Shown piece by piece: positions 12,901-24,499 of a stretch of 64,000 nt of DNA. The stretch is taken from NCBI GenBank assembly GCA_964035545.1, contig OZ037771.1, forward strand, positions 1,054,001 through 1,118,000. The letters are read 5' to 3'. The notes beneath the pieces are model-generated. The model ran no database searches. It had not been told where the DNA came from and was given only the letters and a program-made list of their open reading frames with translations. Source of the stretch: Bugula neritina. Lineage: Eukaryota; Bryozoa; Gymnolaemata; Cheilostomatida; Bugulidae. Every line of letters starts with the position of its first letter. Position 1 is the first letter of the stretch. A program made the position numbers and the translations under genes.

Positions 12901-15900
12901 ACTGTATACTAGTGCACTGTACTGTGTACTAGTGTACTGTACTGTATACTAGTATACTGTAGACTAGTATACTGTACTGTACTGTGCTGTAGACTGGCTG
13001 TGATGAACAAACACTCTCGCAGAGTTAGCTCCTGCACCTCCACCAAACTCTCCCTACTCACGGCCGGCTGGGACGGACTCGTCAAAGTGTGGACCAGAGA
13101 CGGGAAGCTGAAGAATGACGTCTGCAGAGTCCCGTAAGTCATAGCAACAGGAAATTACATCATTTTAAGAAATCTTTGAGAGGTTTTTAGCCCGAAAGTG
13201 AAATTGCTTTTTTACTGCTTAAAATCAGTTTTCAATAACTTTGCAAGTTTTAATATAATATACTATAATAAATTTTATTTTCAAATTGAAGTGTTTTGTT
13301 TTCACTATTTGATCTCTTTTGTTTTGTTGATTGATAAACCTGAAAGTCAATTCATACATTTGCTAAACAAGTTGAAACGTGTCAACATTAACCAACACTG
13401 CCCAGTGAAATGTCTCAAAGTTGGAGTTATCTGCCTTAGTAACATGGCTTTATATGTTATGTTTATAGAAGTCCTATCAACCACATCGCTGTGCATACAG
13501 ATGAAGTTTACGCTGCTATTGCATGCTGGGATAGCACCATCAAAGTCTACAACATTCTCACTAATAAAAGGCTATCGGTGAGTATGTCAAAGTCTTGTAG
13601 GTAGCATGGACATTGGATACAGGTGCCCCATGGTAGCTGTCACTTTTACCATGTTATAAAGCTGTATTACTGACATTACCACACAGGTGCTACATGGTCA
13701 CAAGTCGTCTGTGAGGAGTGTCTCCTATTCTAATAGTGGCAGTCACATCAGCTCTGTTGCCCTTGATGGTGAGGTGAAGCTGTGGTCAGCTGTCAATGGC
13801 AGTCAGGTAGGCTCTCTGTCACCTGTCAGCACTCTGTATCACCTGTCAGCTCTCTCTGTCACCTGTCAGCTCTCTCTGTCACCTGTCGGCACTCTGTATC
13901 ACCTGTCAGCTCTCTCTTTTACCTGTCAGCTCTCTCTGTCACCTGTCAGCTCCCTCTGTCGCCTGTCAGCTCTCTCTGTCACCTGTCAACTCTCTGTATC
14001 ACCTGTCAGCTCTCTATCACCTGTCAGCTCTCTATCACCTGTCAATTCTCTCGGCTCTCGTAGCAACCTCTTAACACTTTTATGCTAGTCTATGATAATC
14101 TGCTAAAGATGGCAGCTCAGAAATCTAAACTACATTTATTTAATACATTATATAATTAATAGTTAATTTTCTAAACTATTTTTAATTTTATTAATATAAA
14201 CCTTAAATGAACTTTCTTGAAAGTTGAAAGACTTGTCGGGTTTTACTAGTAAAGACAGATAGTTTAGTGATCAATGTAATTTTCATGAGTTCATGTGACT
14301 TATGTATAGATGGGGTCATACGAAGGTCACAGTTTACCAGTGAGAGATCTCTCTTTCTCATTGGACGGTGACAGACTCATCACAGCTGCAGAAGATGGCA
14401 GAGTTAAGGTGAGTTGATGCTATAACTCGTTACTCTAAGCTGATGCTGTAATAGGCGTTTAGTAGGCACCTAAATATAGATTTTTTTAAAAATTGTATTA
14501 GAGAATATTTGCAGGAGCCAACTCTGTCTGCTGTATATTCAAGGTGTGGTCAGATCAGCTGGGAGTCTGCACAGATGTATGGACACCGCAGAGGGCAGAT
14601 AACTCCAATGACGCTGTTCGCTGTGTGGCCCTGGACCAGCAGTGTGCCCTTCTAGCTGTGGGCACTAGCCTGGGTTCTCTCCTATGTTTTAAGAGGGGCG
14701 ACCTGTCCGCCCCGACCCACAGACTGATACCCGAGAGAGATGCCAGTGTAACTGCTCTGTGCTGGTCAACTGATGGTCTGAAGATCTTGTGTAGCACCTC
14801 TACCGGGGGTCTCTACTCCTACGACATGGGGTTAGTTGTTCACTAGACTCTCTCTCTCACTGAGTTCACAGGTAGGTAGAGTGTCTAGTGATGGCTAATG
14901 TATTGTCACGTCTGCTTGTAGCTCGACCTTGAAGACTCTGGAGACAGGGGGAAGGTCGTCTGCTATCCTCAGTATTGCATCATCTCCTTCTTGGATTATC
15001 GCCTTCACCAATGACCAGGGGTCTGTGGTCGTCAGGACTTATGGTATGTTGAGTAGTTACTACGTGTATACTCTGTAGTTACTATGTGTATACTCTGTAG
15101 TTACTATGTGTATACTCTGTAGTTACTATGTGTATACTCTGTAGTTAGTATGTGTATACTCTGTAGTTACTATGTGTACACTCTGTAGTTAGTATGTGTA
15201 TACTCTGTAGTTAGTATGTGTATACTCTGTAGTTAGTATGTGTATACTCTGTAGTTACTATGTGTATACTCTGTAGTTACTACGTGTATACTCTGTAGTT
15301 AGTATGTGTATACTCTGTAGTTACTATGTGTATACTCTGTAGTTAGTATGTGTATACTCTGTAGTTACTATGTGTATACTCTGTAGTTAGTATGTGTATA
15401 CTCTGTAGTTAGTATGTGTATACTCTGTAGTTACTACGTGTATACTCTGTAGTTACTATGTGTATACTCTGTAGTTACTATGTGTACACTCTGTAGTTAT
15501 TATGTGTATACTCTGTAGTTACTATGTGTATACTCTGTAGTTACTATGTGTATACTCTGTAGTTACTATGTGTATACTCTGTAGTTACTATGTGTATACT
15601 CTGTAGTTAGTATGTGTATACTCTGTAGTTACTACGTGTATACTCTGTAGTTAGTATGTGTAAACTCTGTAGTTACTATGTGTACACTCTGTAGTTACTA
15701 CGTGTACACTCTGTAGTTACTATGTGTATACATGACTGCAGATGGACAAGAGAGATGTGAAGATGTGACTCGGCACTCAGGCGCTGTCTACAGCTGTTCC
15801 TTCAACCATAACGGCTCCCTATTGGCCACTGGAGGTGCTGACTGCAAAATCATTCTTTGGAAAGTGAATGTGAGTGTGCACTGATAACTTCAGTCTAGAT

Positions 15901-18900
15901 TATACACTGATAACTTCAGTCTGAATTATACACTGATGTCTTCAGTCTAGATTATACACTGATGTCTTCAGTCTAGATTATACACTGATGTCTTCAGTCT
16001 GAATTATACACTGATGTCTTCAGTCTGGATTATACACTGATGTCTTCAGCCATGACCATGTATCATTTATTCATACTGCTGTCATATTAGATGTTATATA
16101 AATACTACATTTTGCATCCTCTATGGTATTATTAAGAGTTAAGTTTTGTTTACTTCCTTCATATATATCTAAGGCACTTTAGTAATATCTATATATACAC
16201 TGCTCAGTAGTTTAGTGTAGTAATATATCTGTATATACACTACTCAGTAGTTTAGTGTAGTAATATCTATATATACACTACTCAGTAGTTTAGTGTAGTA
16301 ATATCTGTATATACACTACTTAGTAGTTTAGTGTAGTAATATCTATATATACACTGCTCAGTAGTTTAGTGTAGTAATATCTATATATACACTGCTCAGT
16401 AGTTTAGTGTAGTAATATCTGTATATACACTGCTCAGTAGTTTAGTGTAGTAATATCTATATATACACTGCTCAGTAGTTTAGTGTAGTAATATCTGTAT
16501 ATACACTGCTTAGTAGTTTAGTGTAGTAATATCTGTATATACACTGCTCAGTAGTTTAGTGTAGTAATATCTGTATATACACTGCTCAGTAGTTTAGTGT
16601 AGTAATATCTATATATACACTGCTCAGTAGTTTAGTGTAGTAATATCTATATATACACTGCTCAGTAGTTTAGTGTAGTAATTGTTATATCGACTGCAGA
16701 ACGTCATAGACCTGACACTGTCACACCACACGACCATATCACAATCCCACTTGGACTGGGTCACTTCTCTCTCCTGGTCCGACTCTATCAACATGCTAGC
16801 CTCAGCATCCAGTGACTGTCTAGTCAAGTTATGGGACTTCACTAAGTCATCCCCTCCTACTGAGGTTTGCAGCTCTATGGCTATCTCAACTGATCTAGCA
16901 GATGTGTAAACTGTGACTCTCAAACAGTTTGATAATTATTAAGTTTTGTTGGAAAAGAATTTGAAACTTATAATTTCTATACTAATCTGAAAGTTTGAGA
17001 AGCTTCAAAAAATTTATTTCATTCATTTTTAATTTGCTAGGTTTCAATTTTAATTTATCTAATTTGTGCACATCATATGCTTGAATTCACAGGCTAAGCT
17101 GACGTTGAAAGGGCATGCGGGTGCTGCAGTGTCTGTCTCGTATGAAGCTGGTTGTATCGTCTCCACGTCTATGGACGGCACTGCCAAGGTGTGGAGTCAG
17201 AAAGGCACAATGGTGACCTCACTCAAGTGTAGAGCTGGCACAGTGCTTGCCTGTAGTCTGGGAATACCACCTGCTGGGTAACTCTTATAATCATAGCCTT
17301 AGAAATGTGTGTATCTGGGCATTACTAACTGCTAGCACACCAACTAGCTTTTCACTTACATGTTTTTATTATACTTATTTCTACTCATACCAGCTCACTC
17401 ACTCACTCACTCACTCACTCACTCACTCACACACTCACTCTCACTCACTCACTCACTCACTCACTCACTCACTCACTCACTCACTCACTCACTCACTCAC
17501 ACACTCACTCACTCACTCACTCACACACTCACTCACTCACTCACTCAGTCACTCAATCACTCACTCACTCACTCACACACTCACTCACTCACACACTCAC
17601 TCACTCACTCACTCACTCACTCACTCACTCACTCACTATATGTATTCTCATGTAGACTTGCCGCTGAAGATGAAGCTGGTGAAGAAATGGACACAAGTTG
17701 GGCCGAGCAGATGGAGAGAGAAGAGGCTGGAGGTGAAAGCTCTAAGGCTGTGAAGGCAAAGTTACGGGCCGACATGATAAAGACGGTGGTGGTGGCCGTC
17801 GGGACAGGAAATGGAAGTGTCCAACTGTGGAGTCCGTTACAGGCTAGCGCATCGGAGCAATACACCACCACATCTGGTAGGCACACCGTAGTATAGTTGA
17901 ATAGTAATAGTAATACCGGTATGTTATATATGCAGTTGTATATGTAATACAGTATATGTAATACTCTGTCTGTAATACACTGTCAATATGATATGAACGC
18001 CACTTTTATGTTGCCAGTGCTGTTGATACGTTGTTGTAGCCGTCATTACTTTTCAGCTGCACTCTCTGTGTGCACACACAACGCCAGAGTTATCTCCTCT
18101 CATCTCGATAACTCTGTTAGAGTTTGGATTTTACCGGCAGCTGCCGTAGAGGTCAGTGCTGAAGGTGCTGTAGGTCAAAGGTCAGACTACCATCAAGTGA
18201 CAGCGATTGCCGGTGCTGGTGAACGCCTGTTATCAGGTCAGTGTGGTCTGTAGGCCGAGACATTGTCAGTGCCGCAGCAATAGCATCATGGCTTATGTAG
18301 TTCTAGTATTTGTACGTTCAAACTTGAGTCATTTTCTTACCATTTTATGTTTCGTTTGATTAGATTAATGCAGTGTGTTATCTAATCGTCTGGTTTCTGC
18401 TATTCACTCTCTTTAATCCTTAATACTTCCATCATTTCAGGTTCTTTGGACGGACACCTGACATTGTGGGACATTAGTGCTCCCGTCCCGCACCTCTTAC
18501 ACAAGCTAAAGTGCTCAGACAGGGCTATATCTGTCATCTCTATCGCTCCATCCAACCTGCTAGCAGTAGGAGACGAGGGCGGAGTTATTCATTGTGTGAG
18601 TCTCACTACTAAAGCAGATGGCTCCACCCCTTTCCTTCTCTACCAGTCCTCCCGGGATCATGTGAACAATTATATGGTGAGCATGTTTTTAGTACGACCT
18701 GTTTCCTGTTATGTTACCTGCTTTTAGTCTTGGCTCTTGTAACACAGTTCAATTTGGGTATAAGGAGGTGATCACTTCTAGTAGTTTACTAAGGTTTGGA
18801 AACTGTTGACATAAGTTCTATGATGTATAATCTGTTAATAGAAGAACAGTTCGCGGGGCACTTCTTGTACAAGAGAGCTCAATCAAAAGAAAATAGAATC

Positions 18901-20284
18901 AAAACCTGTGATTTACATTCACGGAGACAAAAAGGACGAGACGGTGGTGTTTGCTGACCACCAGGGCTTCATATTAGTTCAGGTAAGTTTCTACACCAAA
19001 TCTTTTCGGCATTATCATTATGAATATCACAATATAACATGGTAAATATTATCATTATGAATATCATAATCTAACATGGTGAATATTATTGTTGGTGCAG
19101 GGAAAAGAGAAATTCGCCCCAAATATTCACCAGTACTCAAACATTCTCATGGGATTCAACTTTCGAGTGTCAATAACCAGTAACTGTGGAGATGACAACC
19201 TTCTGGTGAGTAGCTCAAGGAGCTGCTAGTCACACATATTGTCTGATTATTTATTTGATGTGTATTTATTAGTTTATATTGTAGCCGTTAGTTTATAGTA
19301 TCTGTAACACTTCAACCTGATAACCAGCTGTTTCTTTATCTCTTGTACTTTATTCATGTAGTACTTATTATGCATTAAAATTAACATATCTGTACTCTTT
19401 ACTACTACAGTGACTACTGTAGTAGTCACTACAGCAACCACTACAGTTACTATTACAGTTACTACTACAGTTACTGTTACAGTTACCACTACAGTTACTA
19501 CTACTGCTATAGTTACTACTACAGCTATTACTATGGTTACTACTACAGTTTACTACTACAGCTACCACTACAGTTACTACTACAGCCGTTAGATAAACTG
19601 CTGCCTATACAGACTGGTTTTCACTCTCTTGTTGACAGCGCTGCCTACAACACCTGAACGGTTCGGCTCACCAATTCCCCTCTCAGCACGTCTTCACCTC
19701 CATCACGTGTGACGACCTTCAGTACTGGGCGGGAACTGATGGTGGGCGGATCCTTAGCACTGATGGCGCTTTCGTCAAGGCACACGAGGGGCGCGTCACC
19801 TGCCTCTCCTTCAGCTCTGGATTACTGATCTCAGGCTCAGAAGACTGTTCAGTGAAGATCTGGGATACTGAGGCTACAGGACTGAAGGTAGTATCCCTTG
19901 TCACGGGGAGATGATTCTGAATATAGTGTGAAGTGACAGCTTAAAGGCTGAGATTGTATATTAGATATATCAATATTAGTGGGAGATAACTCCTTAACAG
20001 GACTTTACTTAACGTATGATTTTATAATGTAGTATATAGCTTTATATGCCATCATATACACACATCTACACATGAATATGGTGGGTTGTGGTTGTAATTC
20101 CATGTTTACTTTACAGCTGGTCGCACAACTCTCGTGTCCCTCACCTATTACCAGTGTTCTGACTGGGCATGTGCCTGGCGGATGGGGCCGTTTACACGAC
20201 ACTTCATACGCCAAAAGAATAATATTTGTGGGAGATAAGCTAGGAGGTGTTCACAGACTGGATTTGTTTCATGGGATGAATTGA
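976..20284 (+). CDS. TEP1: TEP1-like telomerase/vault protein component 1, 38 exons, 5' partial
   Basis: C-terminal 2094 residues of a TEP1 homologue. Known TEP1 is an RNA-binding subunit of telomerase and of vault particles, and the human protein is about 2630 residues, so roughly 500 N-terminal residues, including the start, lie left of the window. The domain order TROVE/vWA-like, DUF4062, NACHT, WD40 is diagnostic: NWD1 shares DUF4062-NACHT-WD40 but lacks TROVE. Every intron has GT and AG ends. The 38 exons total 6287 nt, which is two leading bases plus 2095 codons ending in TGA at 20282-20284, with no frame break. Walker A and B motifs are intact. Exon coordinates are given in the four domain-block entries. 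Many introns hold private minisatellites. Identity is confident; function in this organism (vault or telomerase) is inferred from family. Confidence 0.93.
1370..1755. repeat. 25-bp minisatellite in TEP1 intron 1
   Basis: About 15 copies of a 25-bp unit built on gaatactagtactgagtgt. It fills the 3' half of the intron and ends about 10 bases before the exon 2 acceptor. Confidence 0.93.
2630..2800. repeat. 32-bp minisatellite in TEP1 intron 3
   Basis: About five copies of a 32-bp unit containing gtactctacagggtcacgtg, with single-base variants. It lies between exons 3 and 4. Confidence 0.9.
3045..3342. repeat. 28-bp minisatellite containing the exon 5 acceptor
   Basis: About ten copies of a 28-bp unit, tacttactctgtacag followed by atagttgaggtg or a close variant. 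The last copy overlaps the acceptor and the first 12 bases of exon 5 (3331-3342). Nearly every copy therefore carries a duplicate of the 3' splice site plus the exon start. Confidence 0.93.
3626..3722. repeat. 17-bp tandem repeat in TEP1 intron 5
   Basis: About six copies of ttgagagaactcactag, followed by degenerate 26-30 bp repeats (gagaagtaagagtaactgt) up to about 3845. Confidence 0.85.
4180..4460. repeat. 15-bp tandem repeat in TEP1 intron 6
   Basis: About 18 copies of actaatactagtagt or the agcagt variant. Because the unit is a multiple of three, it produces long meaningless open frames on both strands. Confidence 0.95.
4716..4910. repeat. 22-bp tandem repeat in TEP1 intron 7
   Basis: Eight to nine copies of a unit reading gacacataaagggtatagag plus two bases, with tttatgg and aaatagt variants, ending about 30 bp before exon 8. 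Confidence 0.9.
5238..6153 (+). other. TEP1: TEP1 exons 9-11: DUF4062 domain
   Basis: Exons: 5238-5414, 5579-5920, 6033-6153, covering visible residues about 423-635. Hallmarks of DUF4062 are RVFISSTFLDMHGERD, then the LDVDLRWGVSQHAT segment, CLNEVLNCDFFIGIVGQR and FFIRS. This domain precedes NACHT in TEP1 and NWD1 proteins. Its biochemical role is not established. Confidence 0.9.
6855..7445. repeat. Degenerate repeats in TEP1 introns 12 and 13
   Basis: At 6855-7000 there are about four copies of a 29-32 bp unit (gtcttactgtacacaccaca). At 7180-7445 there is a degenerate roughly 10-bp repeat of cctgctacta type. Exon 13 (7015-7172) lies between them. Confidence 0.8.
9027..10425. repeat. 25-bp minisatellite in TEP1 intron 18, about 56 copies
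   Basis: The longest array in the window: about 1.4 kb of a 25-bp unit made of gtctgtatactgagacagtt plus ggtag. Variants (gaggtagtt, gaaacagtt, ggatac) are interspersed, which suggests repeated expansion. It begins within a few bases of the exon 18 donor. Confidence 0.97.
11615..11861. repeat. 22-bp minisatellite abutting the TEP1 exon 21 acceptor
   Basis: About eleven copies of a 22-bp unit (gtaactataccgtatactct plus ca). The final tatactctcag is itself the acceptor of exon 21 at 11862, so each copy repeats the acceptor core. Confidence 0.93.
12755..12990. repeat. Roughly 20-bp repeat in TEP1 intron 22
   Basis: Degenerate copies of actagtgtactgtactgtat, with shorter 15-bp forms at the left end. 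Confidence 0.88.
13807..14045. repeat. 18-bp repeat in TEP1 intron 25
   Basis: About 13 copies of ctctctgtcacctgtcag and variants, beginning at the exon 25 donor. The unit contains caggtaggctctctgtc-like sequence, so it appears to have grown from the donor side. Confidence 0.9.
15045..15735. repeat. 22-bp minisatellite in TEP1 intron 28, about 31 copies
   Basis: Copies of a 22-bp unit (tgtgtatactctgtagttac plus ta) with tac/tag and tgtgta/cgtgta variants. It fills almost the entire intron between exons 28 and 29. Confidence 0.96.
15876..16685. repeat. Two minisatellites in TEP1 intron 29
   Basis: At 15880-16050 there are about six copies of a 26-bp unit (tatacactgatgtcttcagt plus ctagat). 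At 16165-16685 there are about 14 copies of a 36-bp unit (tatatacactgctcagtagt, then ttagtgtagtaatatc), running up to the exon 30 acceptor. Confidence 0.94.
17394..17637. repeat. (TCAC)n microsatellite in TEP1 intron 31
   Basis: About 244 bp of nearly pure ctca tetranucleotide with occasional cacaca interruptions. It supplies a long pyrimidine-rich tract just before the exon 32 acceptor (tgtag, 17651-17655). Confidence 0.97.
19405..19590. repeat. acagttactact-type repeat in TEP1 intron 36
   Basis: Degenerate 6-12 bp repeat of acagtta/ctact blocks between exons 36 and 37. Confidence 0.88.
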
Positions 20285-20414
20285 TTTGCTCTCAATCCCC
20301 TAATGACTCATCGAAACATGTAGTTCATGTGATACAGAATATATTATTTAAACATTGTGCTTATTTATATGTGATAACTTTTTAAATTATTTTATTTCTT
20401 TATAATTTTTTTGG

Positions 20415-20720
20415 ATTAAATTTGTGTGATTCAAAAAGTCATATTTTTGTATATTTCTCTACTCTTTTTCTGTGACTGTTCTATATTTTGCTATGTTTCC
20501 AATATACCTATGTCTATACCAAACTGCCTACTACCATTATATTGAAGTACTGTTACATTATGATAGCTAAATCAAATATCTCCACGCAGGTAGTGATATA
20601 AGACCTGTGCGCTTTATTCACTGAGCTATATCAAACATTTCACCTCCTGTACACTGCACAATCATTTTCTAAGACTGATATATCCAGTGGTGAAATTTTA
20701 TGGAAATGATGGAGAATAAA
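20415..20720 (+). terminator. Candidate TEP1 poly(A) signals
   Basis: attaaa at 20415-20420 and aataaa at 20715-20720 lie 131 and 431 bp after the TEP1 stop. Either could end the transcript; transcript ends would be needed to choose. Confidence 0.4.
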
Positions 20721-21189
20721 ATTCTAATTTATTTAGTCCTTAACATGTCATAGGGTCTCGCGTTTCTATTCAAGTCTCATAAAGTACGCTGCCATAGAAA
20801 AACAGCGAAGTACTCTTTTGCACAACCATTTTTTTTCTAAATTTGTCCTCTTGCTTTAGGCTAAGATTTCAATCTGGTGAATAAGGCAAGACAGAACTAG
20901 AGAAAAGATTAAACATAAACTTAGTGCCAATCTGTACAAGCATGAATTGAGTCATTGTTGAGGTTTTGACTTAGTACATGGACACTCATTTGTTGTAAAT
21001 AATTTTTAATAAACTTGAAATTTATACAAATGAAACATTCACAAATAAATACATCAACTAGAAAAAATACCCATGTGAGCCAGAGAAATTTTTTGTTTCT
21101 GAAGCTATTCGAGTTTCAAATTCACGGTTGACTTTCTAGCAATTGAGTTTTTATATTTCCTACTTTTTTTACTTCTACTACAAAGCTTC

Positions 21190-21440
21190 ATTATAGTCAT
21201 AGGGTCAAAGGGCACGTTTACGTCATTCTAGCTTGCGGCAAGTTTTGTTACGATGCATCGACCACGTGACCTTTTCTCGACGACTGGAGGTTGTTGGAAT
21301 GTCATTCATAATCAGACGGACCAACCGCGTGGGTCACTGCTACACTCAATCGCAATGTTACGTTATAACTTATGGTTATTGAGCACACTCGAGAGCCATT
21401 TTCAATAGGATCTAACGTTGTCAACAGATATTAAAAGGTA
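21190..21440 (+). promoter_or_regulatory. Possible promoter-like patch
   Basis: About 250 bp with more CpG than its surroundings and an E-box (cacgtg, 21263-21268), followed by a GT donor-like site. Strand and target are unknown. This rests on composition only. Confidence 0.2.
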
Positions 21441-23693
21441 GGTTTTGATTCGCTTTAATACCATTTTCAAAACTCATGACGTGAAACTGAATGTCAGTCA
21501 CAGTGTGAGACTCAGACTGAGTCATGAGACACTGACAGTGACAGTCATCAGTCATGAGTGTCAGGTGAGTCGTGAGGGTAATACTAACTTACTCATACTG
21601 ACTAACGACTAAGTCTAACTCAGTAACTGGTAATGGATTGAACTCGAGTTGAACTTCAAGTTGAAGTACATTTGAAGTTAATAATTTAATATAAATAATT
21701 AATTCGATCGTTTAACTTTATATCACACTTTATCACAGTTACTGTTAGCGTCACTCTTATTGTGTTAGTGTTGCTGTTACTGTTAGGAACGTAGTTTAAG
21801 TCAACACAAATATCATTATTAATTTATATATTACTGATTACTATCAGTATAACATTGGTTATGAGTATAACACTCAGTATGAGTATGAGTATCACTATCA
21901 CACCTACTTTCAGTTTCACTGTGCCTGTGACTGTGAGTATCAGTATGAGTATGACTAGGATGCTTACTATGAGTATGACTGTTCAACACACTCCCCTTCT
22001 TTCCTCTAGGGCAGTCCAGTGTGATGATCACTTCAAGTAATTGAGTTTGACAGTGACTATCGGCATCATTATCAGACTATCACTATAAATATAGACCATG
22101 AGTATCACTATCTCTATCAGTATGACTGTCATTGTGAGTATGACTATGTGTATCAGTATGATCATGACCATGATCACCATGTTATATTATTGTATGACTG
22201 TCACTCTAAGTATGAGTCATAATGTATCAGTAAGTGAGTATGACTACCGAGTATCATCTATAAGAGTAAGACTATGATATAAATAATTATAGTTTCAGAT
22301 AGTGACAGTCATATAACATCATGATATCATCAGATCAAGTTTGTATTAAATTTAAACTGACAAAACTGCTACCTGTTCTATAATATACAACTATAATAAC
22401 TTTAACATTGGCATTACTAGAGTTGTTGACTATAATAACCATCTTTTTATAATAATTTTATTCGTTATTTTTTGACTATTTTTATGAAAATAATGCATTT
22501 TACAGTTGCTAAATTTGCACATGATGAGTTATTGTATGTAAATGACATGGGTGGGTGCTTAAAAACTCCTACTTTTGTCACATGTATGATTCCTAGACTT
22601 TGTCTCTAAAGGTGTTTTTCCTTCTTTGTTTTTGCCGTAATAGTCTCAATTTTTTGCTGTAATTTTATCTACCTGATCTCAGTTAATATGCCTTATGTGT
22701 TACAAACTGTAGATGTTTTGAGAAACCAAAATATATTTTATCTACAAATCTTTTTCGAATGAATTTTTGTGAAGTATTTTATGAAGTAGCAATTTATAAT
22801 CAACATTGGCATTTCCCTTGAGAAGTAACAAATAGGCTACTAACAATCTTGATCCTTTATGATTTTATCATTAAAAGTTCAAAGGGTTAATATTCATAAA
22901 ATCAACTATTAATATTCTTCTCTTTTAGCAGAAGTTGCCTGCTCTTTGTCTCACTAGATATAGCTCACACTGGATGTACCCCACACACTATGTATGCAGG
23001 ACAGAGAGTTAAACTAGCTAGCTAGTGGTTGTCCTCACCACACTCAGAGAATGAGCTGTTATGGTAATTTACTTTTCTAAAGAATAAGTTTTATCTCTGC
23101 TGACCTTAGTAATGCAATGTTCTCTATTTTGTTGTAGCCTACAGTTTATATTACCATAGGCCTATTTTGTTTATAGTTATTAGTTAGTGTGTAATTATTC
23201 TACTTTAGAATATGATTATTTTGTAGAGGTGCCGCTTTTGATAGCAAAGGTGTAATAGGAGTGGTATGATAGAAATGTGGAGTCACTGAACTTGTAAACT
23301 TTGTGGTGCTCTGTCTCGGCTATATCTGCCAAAGTAAGTTTCAAATTTCTCATTTCCTGTTTCAATTATATTGTAGTGAAGGAGTATAAAGTATATATTA
23401 TGTGTATTATATATGAGTATCTAATGTGTATTATATAATCACTATTCTGGTATGTCAGATTTGATCACCATTTCTCGCCGTAACTGTTAGTTATGTTAGT
23501 TTTTGCTGGTGTGAGAGTATAGAGTATATATTATGTAGTACAAAGCTGCACTATTAAAGAGGGATATAGAGTATATATTATAAGCTACTGGATTCATTTT
23601 TAGGTAATTAGATGAATTAATAAATCTGTCTTTCAACTTTGATGTTCAGAATCCTTATCAACTGTTTTAGATTTAAGTGTGCCAGCCAAGTGA

Positions 23694-24026
23694 GCAAATG
23701 ATGGCCGAAGAAAATACTTTTGTCTAGTAACCATTGAGCACAGTAAGACCTCTGGAACTGTAGCAACTGCTAGAAGGCCTGCTGACGCAATACTACCTAC
23801 TCTTGACATGCTAGAAACTACAACGGTTGATAAACGAGCTATACAAAAGAAAAGAGTGTCAATTCATCAGCTCCAGTCCATGTATATCATGTGATTTCTC
23901 AGTGAAACAATGGTGTCTGATTGGTCTCTAACTGTCTCACAAGGTTCCTGCTTCCATCCTACATTTGAATGTGCCAACAGTACAAGATATCAGTATGTGG
24001 ATTGTGAATGTAGACCAAACATATAG
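23694..24026 (+). other. Orphan open segments in one frame, split by TGA
   Basis: A 66-codon stretch (23694-23894 including TGA) without an initial ATG is followed in the same frame by 43 more codons, ending TAG at 24024-24026. The second part begins with an ATG (MVSDWSLTVS) and contains five Cys in GSCFHPTFECANSTRYQ and YVDCECRPN. I recognise no family. It could be a decayed exon, a small cysteine-rich peptide or chance. Confidence 0.2.
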
Positions 24027-24499
24027 ATAGGATCATGAATTCCAAAAACGAATTGAATAAAACCTGATGGGGAAGTCTTGTCCTTCAGATTATAGGGTTT
24101 TTATTACAGAAGACACTGTAATAGTTTTTTCTGATTATCTTAGTACTTTTTTAAAAATGTAATATGTTTCATTACGTTATTTTGTAATTGTATATGTTAT
24201 AGATAGTTGTGGAAATATTGATGGAGTTTGTCATAGAGAATAGCTTCATTTTGTACAAAGTTAAATAATAATTGTGTTTATGTTGAAACTTCGTCAAAAT
24301 AACATGTTTCATATGAAAATGTATTATAACAAGGGTATTTAAATAAACAAGAAAGTAGGCATGGTGGAAGTTTTTCCAAAAGTAAATTTTTTGCATCAAT
24401 TATCCTAATAAAGGTGAGTTAAATAGTGGAGATGAGGTACTGAATGTACAGTTGGTGAGTAGTTTCACTCAGGTTTGGACTGTTTGAATAACCTTCACC

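Larger units (their letters stand above)
11862..20284 (+). other. TEP1: TEP1 exons 21-38: WD40 propeller region and stop
   Basis: Exons: 11862-12117, 12286-12410, 13023-13133, 13469-13577, 13687-13806, 14310-14408, 14544-14830, 14922-15043, 15742-15869, 16700-16864, 17093-17277, 17656-17876, 18057-18236, 18441-18676, 18842-18982, 19101-19205, 19639-19887, 20117-20284. About 1000 residues with at least a dozen WD40 units, for example ending DQTACLWDL, DGLVKVW, DGEVKLW, DCKIILWKV, DCLVKLWDF, DGTAKVW, GSVQLW, NSVRVW, DGHLTLWD and DCSVKIWD. Exon 32 adds an acidic insert (AAEDEAGEEMDTSWAEQMER). Many exons correspond to about one repeat each. The last residues are RLDLFHGMN before TGA. Confidence 0.92.
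20721..24480. other. Intergenic DNA, AT-rich, no supported gene
   Basis: No conserved coding exon recognised. A less AT-rich patch at about 21190-21440 holds an E-box (accacgtgac at 21261) and a possible donor (aaaaggtaggt near 21435). It could be a promoter with a noncoding first exon, but nothing downstream confirms this. A low-complexity stretch of gagtatgactatcagt type spans about 21840-22270. The short open segments at 23694-24026 are listed separately. Confidence 0.5.

Noticed and set aside
17247-17896. 168- and 178-codon frames with SLTHSLTH runs
   Set aside because: They read through the (TCAC)n microsatellite. Only 17656-17876 in the second frame is a real exon.
5238-20284. NWD1 or another NACHT-WD40 gene instead of TEP1
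   Set aside because: The TROVE and vWA-like exons upstream join in frame, which is the TEP1 architecture.
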